This document shows, piece after piece, positions 10,370 through 20,500 of a DNA stretch of 64,000 nucleotides. The stretch spans positions 1 through 64,000 of the forward strand of contig NZ_BAUC01000005.1 in NCBI RefSeq assembly GCF_000474215.1. Reading direction: 5' to 3'. Positions within the stretch are counted from its first letter, which is position 1. The number at the start of each line of letters is the position of its first letter. Both the position numbers and the translations under genes were made by a program. This stretch comes from Edwardsiella hoshinae NBRC 105699 = ATCC 33379 (GTDB lineage Bacteria > Pseudomonadota > Gammaproteobacteria > Enterobacterales > Enterobacteriaceae). The notes beneath the pieces were generated by a model, which was not told the DNA's origin, did not search any database, and saw only the letters and a program-made list of their open reading frames with translations.

Positions 10370-11221
10370 ATGCAGGAGCAGATAATTGAAGCAATTTCTG
10401 AGTGGATCGAGAAAAACTTATCATCACAGATTACACCAGACGATATCGTAAGATACTCAGGATACTCTAGAAGATATATCTATGGCTTGTTTGATAATTA
10501 CGCAAAACTACCACCAGGAAAGTATATCCAATACCGACGGCTTTCCTGTGCAGCAGTCAGGCTACGCTTAAGTTCACAATCAATAACAGAAATTGCGCAT
10601 TATTTATGCTTCGACTCTATTCAGTCATTCTCGCGCGAGTTTAAGAAACGATTTGGCCTGTCACCACGCGCATACCGGTGCCAAGATGACTGGGATATGA
10701 GCAATATCCATGCCCCATTGAAGCTGAACCAGACAACGTTACCCGAATTAAAACTGGTCGCTCGCGAGGCACTGTCATATGTAGGAGATGAATTCAAATA
10801 TAGCGAAAACCTCACTGGGTCTCCCCCTAGGGGCGGAAAGCTAAAACTGGATATCATCATAAAAAATATAAATTCTTATCACGCCGACTTCTATCTTATA
10901 TCGAGGGTTTCTCCTTCAACTAACAGCGAAAACAAGGTGGTGATACAGATGATTACAGGGCTAAAAAGGAGCCAGATGACGACGGGCAAGATGGCCAAAG
11001 AGTTACATCTTCCTGCGGGGCTGTACGCTAAGTTCTCTTATTCTGGCACTTGGGAAACCTATGCCGATATTTCCCAGAGAATATATCTCGAGGCTCTCCC
11101 CAAACATAAACTTAAACGAGCCAAAGGACGCGACATCGAACACATATTCTACTCTGGTGAGATCCACCATCCTGAAACCTATCAGTTTAACATTGACTAT
11201 TATGTACCAGTGGCTCGCTAA
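10370..11221 (+). CDS. AraC/XylS regulator with Rob-like architecture
   Basis: This 283-aa protein has two AraC-type helix-turn-helix units at its N-terminus (residues ~8-105; SGYSRRYIYGLF and FDSIQSFSREFKKRFGLSPRAYR). A GyrI-like C-terminal domain ends in NIDYYVPVAR. This order and length resemble E. coli Rob (289 aa), in which the C-terminal domain binds effectors. The gene is AT-rich, like the secretion genes that start 40 bases downstream on the same strand, so it is a likely local activator of them. The ATG at 10370 has GGGG 5-9 bases upstream. The effector and targets are unknown. Confidence 0.85.
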   Translation: MQEQIIEAISEWIEKNLSSQITPDDIVRYSGYSRRYIYGLFDNYAKLPPGKYIQYRRLSCAAVRLRLSSQSITEIAHYLCFDSIQSFSREFKKRFGLSPRAYRCQDDWDMSNIHAPLKLNQTTLPELKLVAREALSYVGDEFKYSENLTGSPPRGGKLKLDIIIKNINSYHADFYLISRVSPSTNSENKVVIQMITGLKRSQMTTGKMAKELHLPAGLYAKFSYSGTWETYADISQRIYLEALPKHKLKRAKGRDIEHIFYSGEIHHPETYQFNIDYYVPVAR

Positions 11222-11261
11222 ACGTCACATAACATTTTTATAAAATTGCCAAAAATTAAAT

Positions 11262-11729
11262 ATGTCAAGCAATGATAACAATGAACAGACTGGCGATGAA
11301 GAACTGGCGCCAATGGTTGATGGTTTAAGCGGTGCGCTGTGTATCTTTATCCTGATTACTACGGTTTTTATGATTAGCGGTATAGATAGCGTCGTCACTG
11401 GTATCGGTAGAGCCTATACCGGTCAGGCAAGTCGAGTGGACTACCTTAACAATACTGTCTATTTCGTTAGCGTTCTGTCGCTATCGCAGGAAGAGTATGC
11501 GCGGATCAATGATGGTATTCGCCGCAGCACCAAAAAAAATATCATCATCGAGGCTTCAGACCCAGCTATTAATAGTAGCGCAGCCACTCGAGTCAAGCGC
11601 GACTTAACCTATAACCTGCTGGAATTTAAGAAATATCTCAATCTCAACAATATGCGTGTGACATTGAAGATAGCCAATGATGACTTTTGCAAAACGCGAT
11701 CATCATGTATTAAGTGGAGTGTAAATTAA
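11262..11729 (+). CDS. SiiA/MotB-like one-TM protein of a type I secretion locus
   Basis: This 155-aa protein has an acidic cytoplasmic N-terminus, one membrane segment (residues ~22-45) and a periplasmic C-terminal domain. An Asp at residue 20, at the head of the membrane segment (MVDGLSGALCIF), sits where MotB and Salmonella SiiA carry the proton-binding Asp. In SPI-4, SiiA and SiiB form an inner-membrane proton channel that controls SiiE-mediated adhesion. Assignment rests on topology, the Asp and neighbours, not on close sequence identity. The stop overlaps the next start (TAATG), indicating coupled translation with the MotA-like partner. The protein ends with C..WSVN, an element echoed in the small protein at 15017. 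Confidence 0.65.
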   Translation: MSSNDNNEQTGDEELAPMVDGLSGALCIFILITTVFMISGIDSVVTGIGRAYTGQASRVDYLNNTVYFVSVLSLSQEEYARINDGIRRSTKKNIIIEASDPAINSSAATRVKRDLTYNLLEFKKYLNLNNMRVTLKIANDDFCKTRSSCIKWSVN

Positions 11730-12520
11730 TGTATCTTGTCGGTTTTTTGTTCTATGCGCTGATAGTTTTTTCCTATTATTTTGTCGATGAGATATATGAG
11801 ATCATTAATCAGTCATACCTGCTGGCGCAAGCGTTAACGATCATCATGGGGGCGTTTTATCTCTACCCTCTACTGATATTTATCGTTATCTGTGCATGCT
11901 CGCTAAAAAACGAAAAAGCTAAAAAGCTCATCGATTCCCAGACAAAGCTGGCGGCGTCTGTTTCGGTCTCTCTCGGCCTCATCGGTACCTTTCAAGGACT
12001 CACGGCAATGGTCGCCTCCATCGCGAAATCCATGGGCGGTAGCAGCGATATGGCCGAGAAAATGAACGCGATGTTAAGCGCGATATCCTCTGCACTTTCC
12101 GCGATGTCTTACGCGTTTTTGACCTCAATCCTCGGGGTGACGATTTCGGTACTTTTGCTACTCAGTCTCAATTTTTGGCTGTTCTACTTTAAGGATAATG
12201 CCACATCAAAGGCAACCAAGGCACGTAATCTCACGGTGACTTATGACGCGCGTATTCGGACTAATTTCGACTTAGTCGATACGCAGTTGACTGCATTCAA
12301 TGACAAATTAGATCGCCAGCTACAGCTCGGCGAACAAACGCGGCAGGCACATCAAGAGATGCTATCTGCACTAACGCATGTTGCCCATAGTATGGATAGG
12401 CTCCAACAGCAGTTAGCGGACGCCGAACGACTCCGTCAAGAGAACGTGAAGGAACTGCAAGACAACGTTCTTCGATTCAAGGATAAGTTACGGAAAATGT
12501 TGGAGTTTATTACAAAATGA
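11729..12520 (+). CDS. SiiB/MotA-TolQ-ExbB-like proton-channel protein
   Basis: This 263-aa protein has four hydrophobic segments. The third and fourth resemble the ExbB/TolQ/MotA core: SLGLIGTFQGLTAMVASIA, then a Ser/Ala-rich helix, AMSYAFLTSILGVTISVL. The last ~80 residues are a predicted cytoplasmic coiled coil. SiiB of SPI-4 is the known T1SS member of this family and pairs with SiiA. I chose the ATG at 11729 (TAATG with the preceding gene, GGAG 9 bases upstream) over a GTG at 11714. Its TGA overlaps the next gene's start by four bases (ATGA). It is much shorter than SiiB (~460 aa by recall). Confidence 0.72.
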   Translation: MYLVGFLFYALIVFSYYFVDEIYEIINQSYLLAQALTIIMGAFYLYPLLIFIVICACSLKNEKAKKLIDSQTKLAASVSVSLGLIGTFQGLTAMVASIAKSMGGSSDMAEKMNAMLSAISSALSAMSYAFLTSILGVTISVLLLLSLNFWLFYFKDNATSKATKARNLTVTYDARIRTNFDLVDTQLTAFNDKLDRQLQLGEQTRQAHQEMLSALTHVAHSMDRLQQQLADAERLRQENVKELQDNVLRFKDKLRKMLEFITK

Positions 12521-13743
12521 TCCGTCATTGGCTGTGTTTTTTGCTGTTATCCTTTACCTCGATACCGTGCTTCGCGTTAGCCGATAATTATCAAGACTAT
12601 TTACATACTGTCATTGAAAATACTGAGAGCGTTAAAGCAAAAGAGGCTCTGGTTGATGCCGAAGAGTTAAATCAACTGAGTGCTCAACTTTACGCGATCC
12701 CTAAGCTCTCGGCCTATGCTCAACCTAAGTCGACCAGGGCCAAACGTAGCAGTAACTATGTTGAAAGCAAGATCACCTTGAGCGCACTGTTATTTGATGA
12801 TGCGACGTTCAATTCGTTGCGCGCACAGCATTATAAACTGCTCGCGACCCTGGTCGATCTCGATAGGGAAAAAGAACGGATCACGGTAGCGATAATGAGT
12901 GATCAGATTAACATCACCCTCTATGAACAGTTACGTGAAAATGCACTAAAACTAAAGTATGAATCTGAGGCACTCTATCAGAGGATCAATGTTAAATATG
13001 AATTCGGCATCATCAAAGAAAGTGATGTCAAACTCGCTAAACTATTAGTGCAAAAAATCAACAATGAAATCGATAATATCGATAGGGTTATCGATCGACT
13101 GAAGCTAAATATTGAATCTAACGCACTGTATCCCTACCCTGCCGAGGGCGTAGAGATCAGTAGAGTAAAAATCGAGCGTTTACTCACCTTTACCAGTAAA
13201 GACAAAAACCTAATCCAGAACTTTGACTTAAAAAAAATCGCGTTGAATAAATATGAGAGTAAAGAAAACGCCGCGGCACAAGATTCCTTGTACTCGATCA
13301 CTCTGCTCGCAGAAAACAAGTACGCCAACAGCAACTTGGTCAAAGATGATTCTTATATTGGGGTTAAAGTTTCATTAAATCTTTTTAACCTTGACAATAA
13401 GTTAGCGCAAGCCGCGGGAATGGCAACATACCGTTCACTCTCATTCGACTATGACCATAGATATAAATGGCTAAAGAACCAAGTTAGGTTGGCTAGATTG
13501 ACAACCGAAGCCAATACACGCGAGATCACCAACCTTGAGCAACAATTAGCCACAACCCAGGAGTTAGTAAAAAATCAAGAGCGTGAATATAGCATCAACC
13601 AAGTTTCGGTCTATGAGATGTTAAATACTCGTTTCGACCTCTTTCAACTCGATAAATCGATTGCTGACATCAAGGTCTCTGAAGCGAGAAATAAAATCGG
13701 CCTACTTCAATTGTATGGCCAGGTACTTGATTTTTTTTATTAA
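12517..13743 (+). CDS. TolC-family outer-membrane protein (SiiC-like)
   Basis: This 408-aa protein has a signal peptide (residues 1-22, ending CFALA). Long amphipathic helices with repeated Asn/Leu-rich segments are typical of outer-membrane efflux/secretion proteins. TolC-type proteins form the trimeric channel-tunnel of a type I secretion system. The ATGA overlap with the MotA-like gene and the following membrane-fusion gene place it as the outer-membrane component of this locus. It is slightly shorter than most TolC proteins. Sequence similarity to TolC itself is weak by eye. Confidence 0.8.
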   Translation: MIRHWLCFLLLSFTSIPCFALADNYQDYLHTVIENTESVKAKEALVDAEELNQLSAQLYAIPKLSAYAQPKSTRAKRSSNYVESKITLSALLFDDATFNSLRAQHYKLLATLVDLDREKERITVAIMSDQINITLYEQLRENALKLKYESEALYQRINVKYEFGIIKESDVKLAKLLVQKINNEIDNIDRVIDRLKLNIESNALYPYPAEGVEISRVKIERLLTFTSKDKNLIQNFDLKKIALNKYESKENAAAQDSLYSITLLAENKYANSNLVKDDSYIGVKVSLNLFNLDNKLAQAAGMATYRSLSFDYDHRYKWLKNQVRLARLTTEANTREITNLEQQLATTQELVKNQEREYSINQVSVYEMLNTRFDLFQLDKSIADIKVSEARNKIGLLQLYGQVLDFFY

Positions 13744-13758
13744 TGAGAATTTCCGTTG

Positions 13759-15012
13759 ATGACTAAACAGCATTTTTACCTAAGCGTTAAAGCCGTGCAG
13801 AAACCCTTGCTCGCCGGCACCGTCGGCGTTGCGGTCTTGCTGTATATCTCTTTCAGCAAGATCGATATCGTCTCTCCCGGTCAAGGCGTGATCACCGGTG
13901 AAAATGATAAGGTGGAGATAAAGAGTCCTAACTCTGGATTTATTAATAAATTCAACCTGCATGAAGGCGATAGCGTCGAGAAGGGAATGGTTTTGTTTTC
14001 CTATACTAACCTCGACTATACATATAAGGGATTGACCTTAAAGGATATTATTGATTTCAATCGTGACAAAATTAACTACCTGAAAAAGGACAGCGCGCTG
14101 CTCAAGAGTTTGCTCATCACCTCAACGTCATCGCCACAACAACAAGAAACATTATCATCCAGCGGTTATGCAGATCTGAGCTATTTTTCATTCAAAGCAG
14201 AATATGATGCCATCCTGCTTGATGAGCAGAGCCTGAACGAAAAAGAGAAATTACTCCAGCAGGAAGTACAGTTACGGGAAAAGCAAATTTCCTATCTACA
14301 ACGCAAAGATAGCCTCCTGAAAAAAGGTGGTGCCAGCGATATTGATATCATTAATAACCTCTCTGATATCGATCGACAAAAGACTGAACTAATTAATGTA
14401 AAGATGAGTTTTCTCACCTTGCGTAATGATTTAGAGAACGCCAAGACACAGTTTAAAACTAAACTGTACGATAAAATCAATAGTATCCGTGAGCAAATAG
14501 ATACGCTACAAAAAAACAATATAGAGAACCAGGGAGAACTTAAGTTGATGAACGATAAGGTATCCACCAATATCGTTACAGCTCCTTTCTCCGGTAAAAT
14601 TTTAAAGATCGAAAACAACCTCAAACAAGGATCATTTATAGAGCAATACCAGAGCATTATGACCGTGAAACAGGATACCAACGGCCAGGTTATCGAAGCA
14701 AAGTTTGATACCAAGTATCGTCCATATCTCTATCAGGGCGCCAGTGTCAAGATTTCCGTTAATTCGACCGCTTTTAAAAAGAATTTTTCTGCGCGTATCG
14801 CGAAAATCAGCCCAGATTCATTCGTGGATAATACCCGTGGCAATACTGAATACCGTTATTATAGTGTGACCATTGATAGTTTTCAGGATATTGATACTAG
14901 CAAACTACCCGAAGGCATCGAAGTCAATGTATTTGCCACTTCGAAAAAAGTTTCTATTCTCGAATACATGATCGCAACACTCAAATCCGATATGACTTTT
15001 AACGTGTGGTAA
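13759..15012 (+). CDS. HlyD-like membrane fusion protein of T1SS (SiiD-like)
   Basis: This 417-aa protein has one N-terminal membrane anchor (about residues 18-36) and an early lipoyl-like half-motif, GQGVITGENDKVEIKSPNSGFINKF. A long coiled coil (about 150-260) follows, then the second lipoyl half VTAPFSGKILKIENNLKQGSFI and a beta-barrel end. This is the standard HlyD/LapC layout. It bridges the ABC exporter and the outer-membrane channel. I chose the ATG at 13759; the open frame also includes a TTG three bases earlier. Confidence 0.88.
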   Translation: MTKQHFYLSVKAVQKPLLAGTVGVAVLLYISFSKIDIVSPGQGVITGENDKVEIKSPNSGFINKFNLHEGDSVEKGMVLFSYTNLDYTYKGLTLKDIIDFNRDKINYLKKDSALLKSLLITSTSSPQQQETLSSSGYADLSYFSFKAEYDAILLDEQSLNEKEKLLQQEVQLREKQISYLQRKDSLLKKGGASDIDIINNLSDIDRQKTELINVKMSFLTLRNDLENAKTQFKTKLYDKINSIREQIDTLQKNNIENQGELKLMNDKVSTNIVTAPFSGKILKIENNLKQGSFIEQYQSIMTVKQDTNGQVIEAKFDTKYRPYLYQGASVKISVNSTAFKKNFSARIAKISPDSFVDNTRGNTEYRYYSVTIDSFQDIDTSKLPEGIEVNVFATSKKVSILEYMIATLKSDMTFNVW

Positions 15013-15016
15013 CTGT

Positions 15017-15508
15017 ATGCTTGGTTTTGTATCTGCTTTATCGGCGACACTCGCGATCATTGTACTGATCGCCTCTGTCATGCTCGTTAATTTATTATCT
15101 GTCAGCCTAGAGAAGAGCAAGCAAAATTTTCAGATAAAATTTTCAGGAATTATCGATAGTGAGCCGAGCGGAAAAAATGGCGGAAAGAATAGAGATCAAG
15201 AAGGGCAATCCGATAAATTCGGAGCAGGAACGGGCAGAGACAATAGTGATCCGCAACGAATGATTAGTAAATATGTCATCTCGCCTCAAGATCTACCACC
15301 GGCGCAGTCCAACCTCGCCGAAATAGAGACGGGATGCTCTTACGGTAATAACTTTAGTTACGATGTCGCCTCAAAACTCGCGGCACTTAATTATATTATT
15401 CTGGCAAAAGCCTATGCATCCAGCGATGTGAAAATATATATTCAGAAACCGAACTATGATGAAAATGGAATCAACGATTGCTGGGTGAATACTAAGGATC
15501 GGGAGTAA
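15017..15508 (+). CDS. Unrecognised one-TM protein between fusion protein and ABC exporter
   Basis: This 163-aa protein has an N-terminal membrane segment (residues ~4-28), a Gly/Asn/Asp-rich low-complexity stretch (~50-80) and a small C-terminal domain ending NDCWVNTKDRE. I do not recognise a family. Its last ~30 residues (DVKIYIQK...CWVN) loosely resemble the end of the MotB-like protein at 11262 (MRVTLKI...CIKWSVN), so the two may be distant relatives. It lacks the membrane Asp expected of a proton-channel plug. Salmonella SPI-4 has no gene at this place. It is tightly packed (4 bases after the previous gene, 5 before the next), so it is probably part of the secretion machine. Confidence 0.7.
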   Translation: MLGFVSALSATLAIIVLIASVMLVNLLSVSLEKSKQNFQIKFSGIIDSEPSGKNGGKNRDQEGQSDKFGAGTGRDNSDPQRMISKYVISPQDLPPAQSNLAEIETGCSYGNNFSYDVASKLAALNYIILAKAYASSDVKIYIQKPNYDENGINDCWVNTKDRE

Positions 15509-15513
15509 TAACT

Positions 15514-17490
15514 ATGTTAATAGACGCCATCCGTATTTATTGTCAAAAAAACGGCATTCAATTATCTACGCGAGATAAAACACTTGCTGCCGATTTTTTT
15601 GAACATCCTCATGATTACATCTCCGATGACTATTTCAACTATAAGTTGCATAGCTTCATCTGCCGTAGTCATGCTGAATTACCAGAGATCTTCATCGTTG
15701 AGGAGAAGGGTAATGACTTTCTTGTTTATGAGCGTATCATCAGTGATTTTTGTTGTCTATCTCAACATAAACAGCAGGCACCCCAGTCTTTCATTGGCAA
15801 GAAGATCATCATATTAAGAGAACAACCGAAAACCTTAGAGGCTGAAGCGCTCTACGCCACAATAAAGAAAAGAATCAGTGGCGCGAATTTATTTTTTCTA
15901 CCACTGGTGGCATTTTCCCTTTTATTGCCATTCTACAGTAACTTATTTAACTCTAGACTGGTTTACAGCTCATCATTGACATCCGTGCTTTACATTACGA
16001 TTTTTTTTATTTTCTTCGCTCTACTGGAAGCTTTCCTGAAGACCTCGGTATATAAGACTGTCGTAAGAGCAACTCATGATAATTCAATAAAAATCAGCAA
16101 GTTGCTTATGTACATTCTCACGATAACTAGCGATGATAGCGCCCCATCAACCACTCGAGCCATCGAGCTCTCCAGCGTAAGCTATTGGAAAGCTATCTCC
16201 TCGCTCATGGTTGACGTCGCCTTACTCTTGGTCTTTCTGATTTGTATTGTCCTGCTCCTCGGAGAATATAGTATCATCCTCTTCTTATATTACCTTGGGT
16301 TTGCCATTTTCTGCGTTTATGCACGCTTTCAGTCCTATGAAAGCAGCCTCAAAAGTATCGCCATAAACAATGACCGTTTAATTGATAGCATCTCCCTGCA
16401 CAATAATCGGCAGCAAGTCCGCTTTACTAATTTTGACACCTTACGTCATGCTTTCTACGTAAAATCCTTGGCCAGCGAAAAACTGAGCCATCAACTAGAT
16501 TTACATAATAATCGTTGGGCGGAGATCCTTAAGTTAAATACTTTTATCTCTATGGTCCTGATGTATATCGCTTGCTACCTAGCAATCAACACAGGAAGTT
16601 TATCGATCGCCACGATCATCGCAGTGATGATCATTAACTCTCGTCTCTCTGCCGCAATGATAGCCTCGGTCAATGGTTGCTATAGTGTCAAAGTCAATCT
16701 CCACCAGATAAAAGCAAGCCTAACAAAGCTGACACAGCATATCGTTTTGGCCAATGCCAACCAGCTCCACTTAGATAAAATCGAGCAGTTAACGCTGGAA
16801 AATATTACCATTGAACCACATGGTCACGCGACCCTAGCAGGTTATAACGCCAACTTTACCCGCGGGAATGTGGTCGGCGTAGTGGGTAAAGTCGGCGTTG
16901 GTAAAAGCACGTTGCTCCGCGCAATCATCGCGCAAGCTGCCTTGCCCCATGGCGCAATTCGCTACAATCAGGTGAATATCCATAACATTGATGCGTTAAC
17001 TTTCCAACGCCAAATAGCTTACTACCAACCAGCCTTACAGTTTTTTAAGGGGACGCTACGCTTTAACTTTAATTTGTACGGCATACATGATACTGGCCGC
17101 ATTCTCGCCATTATCAAATACTGCTGTCCAGCGATGACCGTAGATATCAACATTCTGGATGATGTTGATGCCGATGCGCTTAATTTCTCGGCAGGAGAGC
17201 GGCAAAAGATCATCATCTCAATGTTATTGGAGAAACAGCCGTCTCTTATTATCTTAGATGAACCGACCTCATTCATGTCTGATGATGAGGGCCTAGACTT
17301 TCTGCGTCATTTAATCGCGCAACATCATGACGCCATTTTTATCATTGCCAGCCATAATGCCGACGTGAATCGCATAGCAACCACACTTATCAATATTTCC
17401 AACACTGGAAAACATAAAAAGATATTCATTAACACACCACGTCCAACAGTGCCAATAACGGTAAAGCCACAAGGAGGCTTAGCAGAATAA
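15514..17490 (+). CDS. Divergent type I secretion ABC exporter (SiiF-like)
   Basis: This 658-aa protein has an N-terminal ~120-residue cytoplasmic domain, a membrane domain with about six segments (~130-410) and a C-terminal ATPase. Visible motifs are Walker A GKVGVGKST (~459-467), a divergent signature NFSAGERQK in place of LSGGQ, Walker B LIILDEPTS and the H-loop IIASHN. The N-terminal domain sits where HlyB-type exporters carry a C39-like domain, but I see no catalytic Cys-His pattern, so it would be peptidase-inactive. It is the likely engine for the adhesin 75 bases downstream. The GGAG 9 bases before the ATG supports the start. Confidence 0.85.
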   Translation: MLIDAIRIYCQKNGIQLSTRDKTLAADFFEHPHDYISDDYFNYKLHSFICRSHAELPEIFIVEEKGNDFLVYERIISDFCCLSQHKQQAPQSFIGKKIIILREQPKTLEAEALYATIKKRISGANLFFLPLVAFSLLLPFYSNLFNSRLVYSSSLTSVLYITIFFIFFALLEAFLKTSVYKTVVRATHDNSIKISKLLMYILTITSDDSAPSTTRAIELSSVSYWKAISSLMVDVALLLVFLICIVLLLGEYSIILFLYYLGFAIFCVYARFQSYESSLKSIAINNDRLIDSISLHNNRQQVRFTNFDTLRHAFYVKSLASEKLSHQLDLHNNRWAEILKLNTFISMVLMYIACYLAINTGSLSIATIIAVMIINSRLSAAMIASVNGCYSVKVNLHQIKASLTKLTQHIVLANANQLHLDKIEQLTLENITIEPHGHATLAGYNANFTRGNVVGVVGKVGVGKSTLLRAIIAQAALPHGAIRYNQVNIHNIDALTFQRQIAYYQPALQFFKGTLRFNFNLYGIHDTGRILAIIKYCCPAMTVDINILDDVDADALNFSAGERQKIIISMLLEKQPSLIILDEPTSFMSDDEGLDFLRHLIAQHHDAIFIIASHNADVNRIATTLINISNTGKHKKIFINTPRPTVPITVKPQGGLAE

Positions 17491-17507
17491 CGTATCAACA
17501 CTATCGT

Positions 17508-17526
17508 GCTGTCGCCTGGGGACAGC
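17508..17526 (+). other. Hairpin between exporter and adhesin genes
   Basis: A perfect 6-bp stem, GCTGTC/GACAGC, with a 7-base loop lies in the 75-base gap. There is no T tract, so it may shape mRNA stability or expression differences rather than end transcription. Confidence 0.35.
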
Positions 17527-17565
17527 CTGGCATCGTTTATTATTCTATTAAGATGAGTTGATGAT

Positions 17566-20500
17566 ATGAAATCAATTAATGTAAACAATTTCGATTCAGA
17601 AAATATCCGTGTTGAAAAGCTGAAGGTCTCTGGGTTCGATGTCATCGTCACCGATACACAAGGTGAGCGGATAAGAATTGTCGATGGCTTACCCGATATC
17701 CTGACCGGTACGCTTAAACTCTTAAACAGTGATGGACAAGGAATCGAGACGACAGCGATCGTCAACTCTATCGATGCCTCTAAGCTGGGACTCGATGTCG
17801 CCGTACTCGGCTCCTTGCTCGACGGTAATGATGTCGAAAGCGCGGTCGATGCCGCAGCAGGAACCTCTGCCGATCCTACCACATCCGATAACGCACAAGA
17901 GCGAGCTCAGGCCGAGAAACTCGCCGCATTACTCGCCGAGAATAAGCAGCTCAGAGAACAATTGAGCGAGAGCGAAAAGCAGGCGGCGCATGAGGAGAAA
18001 GTGCAACTGCAAGTCGAGAAATCGACGCTGTGCGCTAATGAAACGCTCGTTGAGCCTCAAACGCCGGAGCCGGCACCGCCGCCAGGAACGGCCCCGGCAA
18101 AGAAAAAGAAACCGCTAGACGATGGCGGCGGTGGTTCGTCCTCCCCTGCTAACGAACCGCCCTCTCCCACCGGGAATGGTCAGCATGAGGTTACGTTAGG
18201 CCAACATGTACCGTTAACCGCCGCATTGAGCGCAAACAGCGATACCGGGATCGTCGGTGACAACATTACCCGCGTCACATCCCCCCTGTTCAGCGGCACT
18301 ACTGCGCCGTTCGCACAACTGACCCTGACCATCGGCTCGGCGACTTACTCTACCACGGCCGACGCGCAGGGCAATTGGAGTATCGCCGTCACTCACGATC
18401 TTGCCGAGGGAGGAAACAGCTATACGGTGAGCGCCGCTGACAGCGCCGGTAATAGCACGACCATCAATGGCGTGGTCGTGATTGATACCGTCGCCCAGAC
18501 CATTACCGCCACGCTGGACGGCCAGTCCGATAGCGGTGTGCAAGGCGATTTCATCACACATGACACCACGCCAACCCTGACGGGAACGGCAGAGGCGGGT
18601 GCCGCCATGACGTTAGTTATCAATGGGACCACCTATACCTTTAACGCCGATGCCTCAGGCAACTGGCACTTCACCCTGCCAAGTGCGCTGGCCGAGGGGA
18701 AATATGACTATACCGTGAATGCCAGCGATGTCGCCGGTAATCACACCAGCTACAGCGGCGCATTGACCATTGACACCAGTGCGCCGGCACTAACCAGTAA
18801 ACTCGACTTGAGCAATACCCTTTATGGCGATAACGTAATCGGCAATAGCCAACCCATTTTTTCCGGCACGGCCGAAGCGGGCTCGACGATAACCCTCAGC
18901 ATCGCCGATGCCACCTATACTCTGATCGTCAATCCAGACGGGCAGTGGAGCTTCTCTGTGCCGGTCGCTCTGGCCAATAAGGAGTGGCCTTATACGATCA
19001 GCGCAACGGATAGCGCGGGCAATCAAACCGTCATCCACGATCAGGTAATTATCCAAAATAAAGATGCCGTGGCGCAGATCGGCGTCACCGCCGGACTTGA
19101 TACCAGCACCGATTCTGGCACCCTCGGCGATAACATCACCAGTAACCCGCGCCCGATCCTGACGGGCACCTCAGTGGCCAATGCGGTCATCCTACTCACC
19201 TTGGCCGGGGTGACCTACACCACAACCACAGATAGTCATGGGAACTGGTCGATCGATTTCGCCAACGATTTTGTAGACGGCGTACATGATTACAGCGTCA
19301 CGGCTACGGCGCCGGACGGTACGATGGGGCTCTACTCTGGCTCTTTCACCATCGATACCATCGCCCCCAGTATCGCCGTGAATCTAGAGGCCCAGTCCGA
19401 CTCCGGCATCGTCGGCGACGAGATCACCAACGTCAAACAGCCCGTCCTGACCGGTCTCACCGAACCCTATGCGACCGTCGTGATTACGATCGATGGCAGC
19501 GCATATCAGACTACGGCCAACAGTGCAGGTGAGTGGAGCATTGCCATCACCCACGCCCTGAGCGAAGGCCAAAATGATTACACGGTAACCATCACCGATG
19601 TCGCGGGAAATAACGCCAGCGCAACGGGCAGCATTACCCTCGATACAGAGGTCGCACCGCTAACCGGGATCAAGTTTTCCGACGGCTACGGGGGACGTTA
19701 CAGCAGTACCTATACTCCAACCATTGAGGGTTGGGGAGAGGCTGGGGCAACGCTAAACATCGCCATCGGTAGCCGCTCATACACCATCACTATCCCGGAA
19801 TCGCGCAAGTGGTTTTTCTATGTGCCAGCCGGATTTATTCAGGCGGGGAATACCACTCAATACATCACCTTCAAAGAAACCGATGCGGCCGGGAACACGA
19901 CATCAACGACAATCAAGTTTCATTTTATCACCGATAAACCGGATATCTCTGCCGATATCGCCGCGGGCAGCGATACCGGCATCATCGGCGACAAAACGAC
20001 CAGCGACACCAGCCCAATGCTGAGTGGACGGGTGACGAGCCCTGCACTCACCCCGTCTCAGTTAGCCCAGTCTAAAGTCGCGCTGACTATCGACGGCATC
20101 ACCTATTCCGGCATAGCAGTCAATAGCAACGGTTCCTGGTCCTTCACGCTACCGGTTACCCTATCGCCGGGCTACAGCTATAACTACACCGTCAGCGTGA
20201 CCGACTTTGTCGGTAACACCAATAGCTATACCTCCTATGTGACCATTAATACCCTGTCCGGCAAGCTGGATGCCGTCAGTATCACCGGCGAAAACTCCAT
20301 GACGGAGACAGCCGATGCCTCGCCAACCTTATCGGGATCGGCAACAGCTGGCTCTACGCTGACCCTTTATATCAACAACCACAGTTATCATGTGCCCGTC
20401 ACGGCATTAGGCACCTGGACATTTAAGGTGCCTGATGCCCTGGGCAACGGCAAATATACCTTCACCTTAGTCGAGAAGACCGCCGCCGGGGTTACCAATA

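Noticed and set aside
10185-10427. Minus-strand 80-aa open frame overlapping the AraC gene start
   Set aside because: It overlaps the start of a clear gene and lies in an AT-rich promoter region; no family resemblance.
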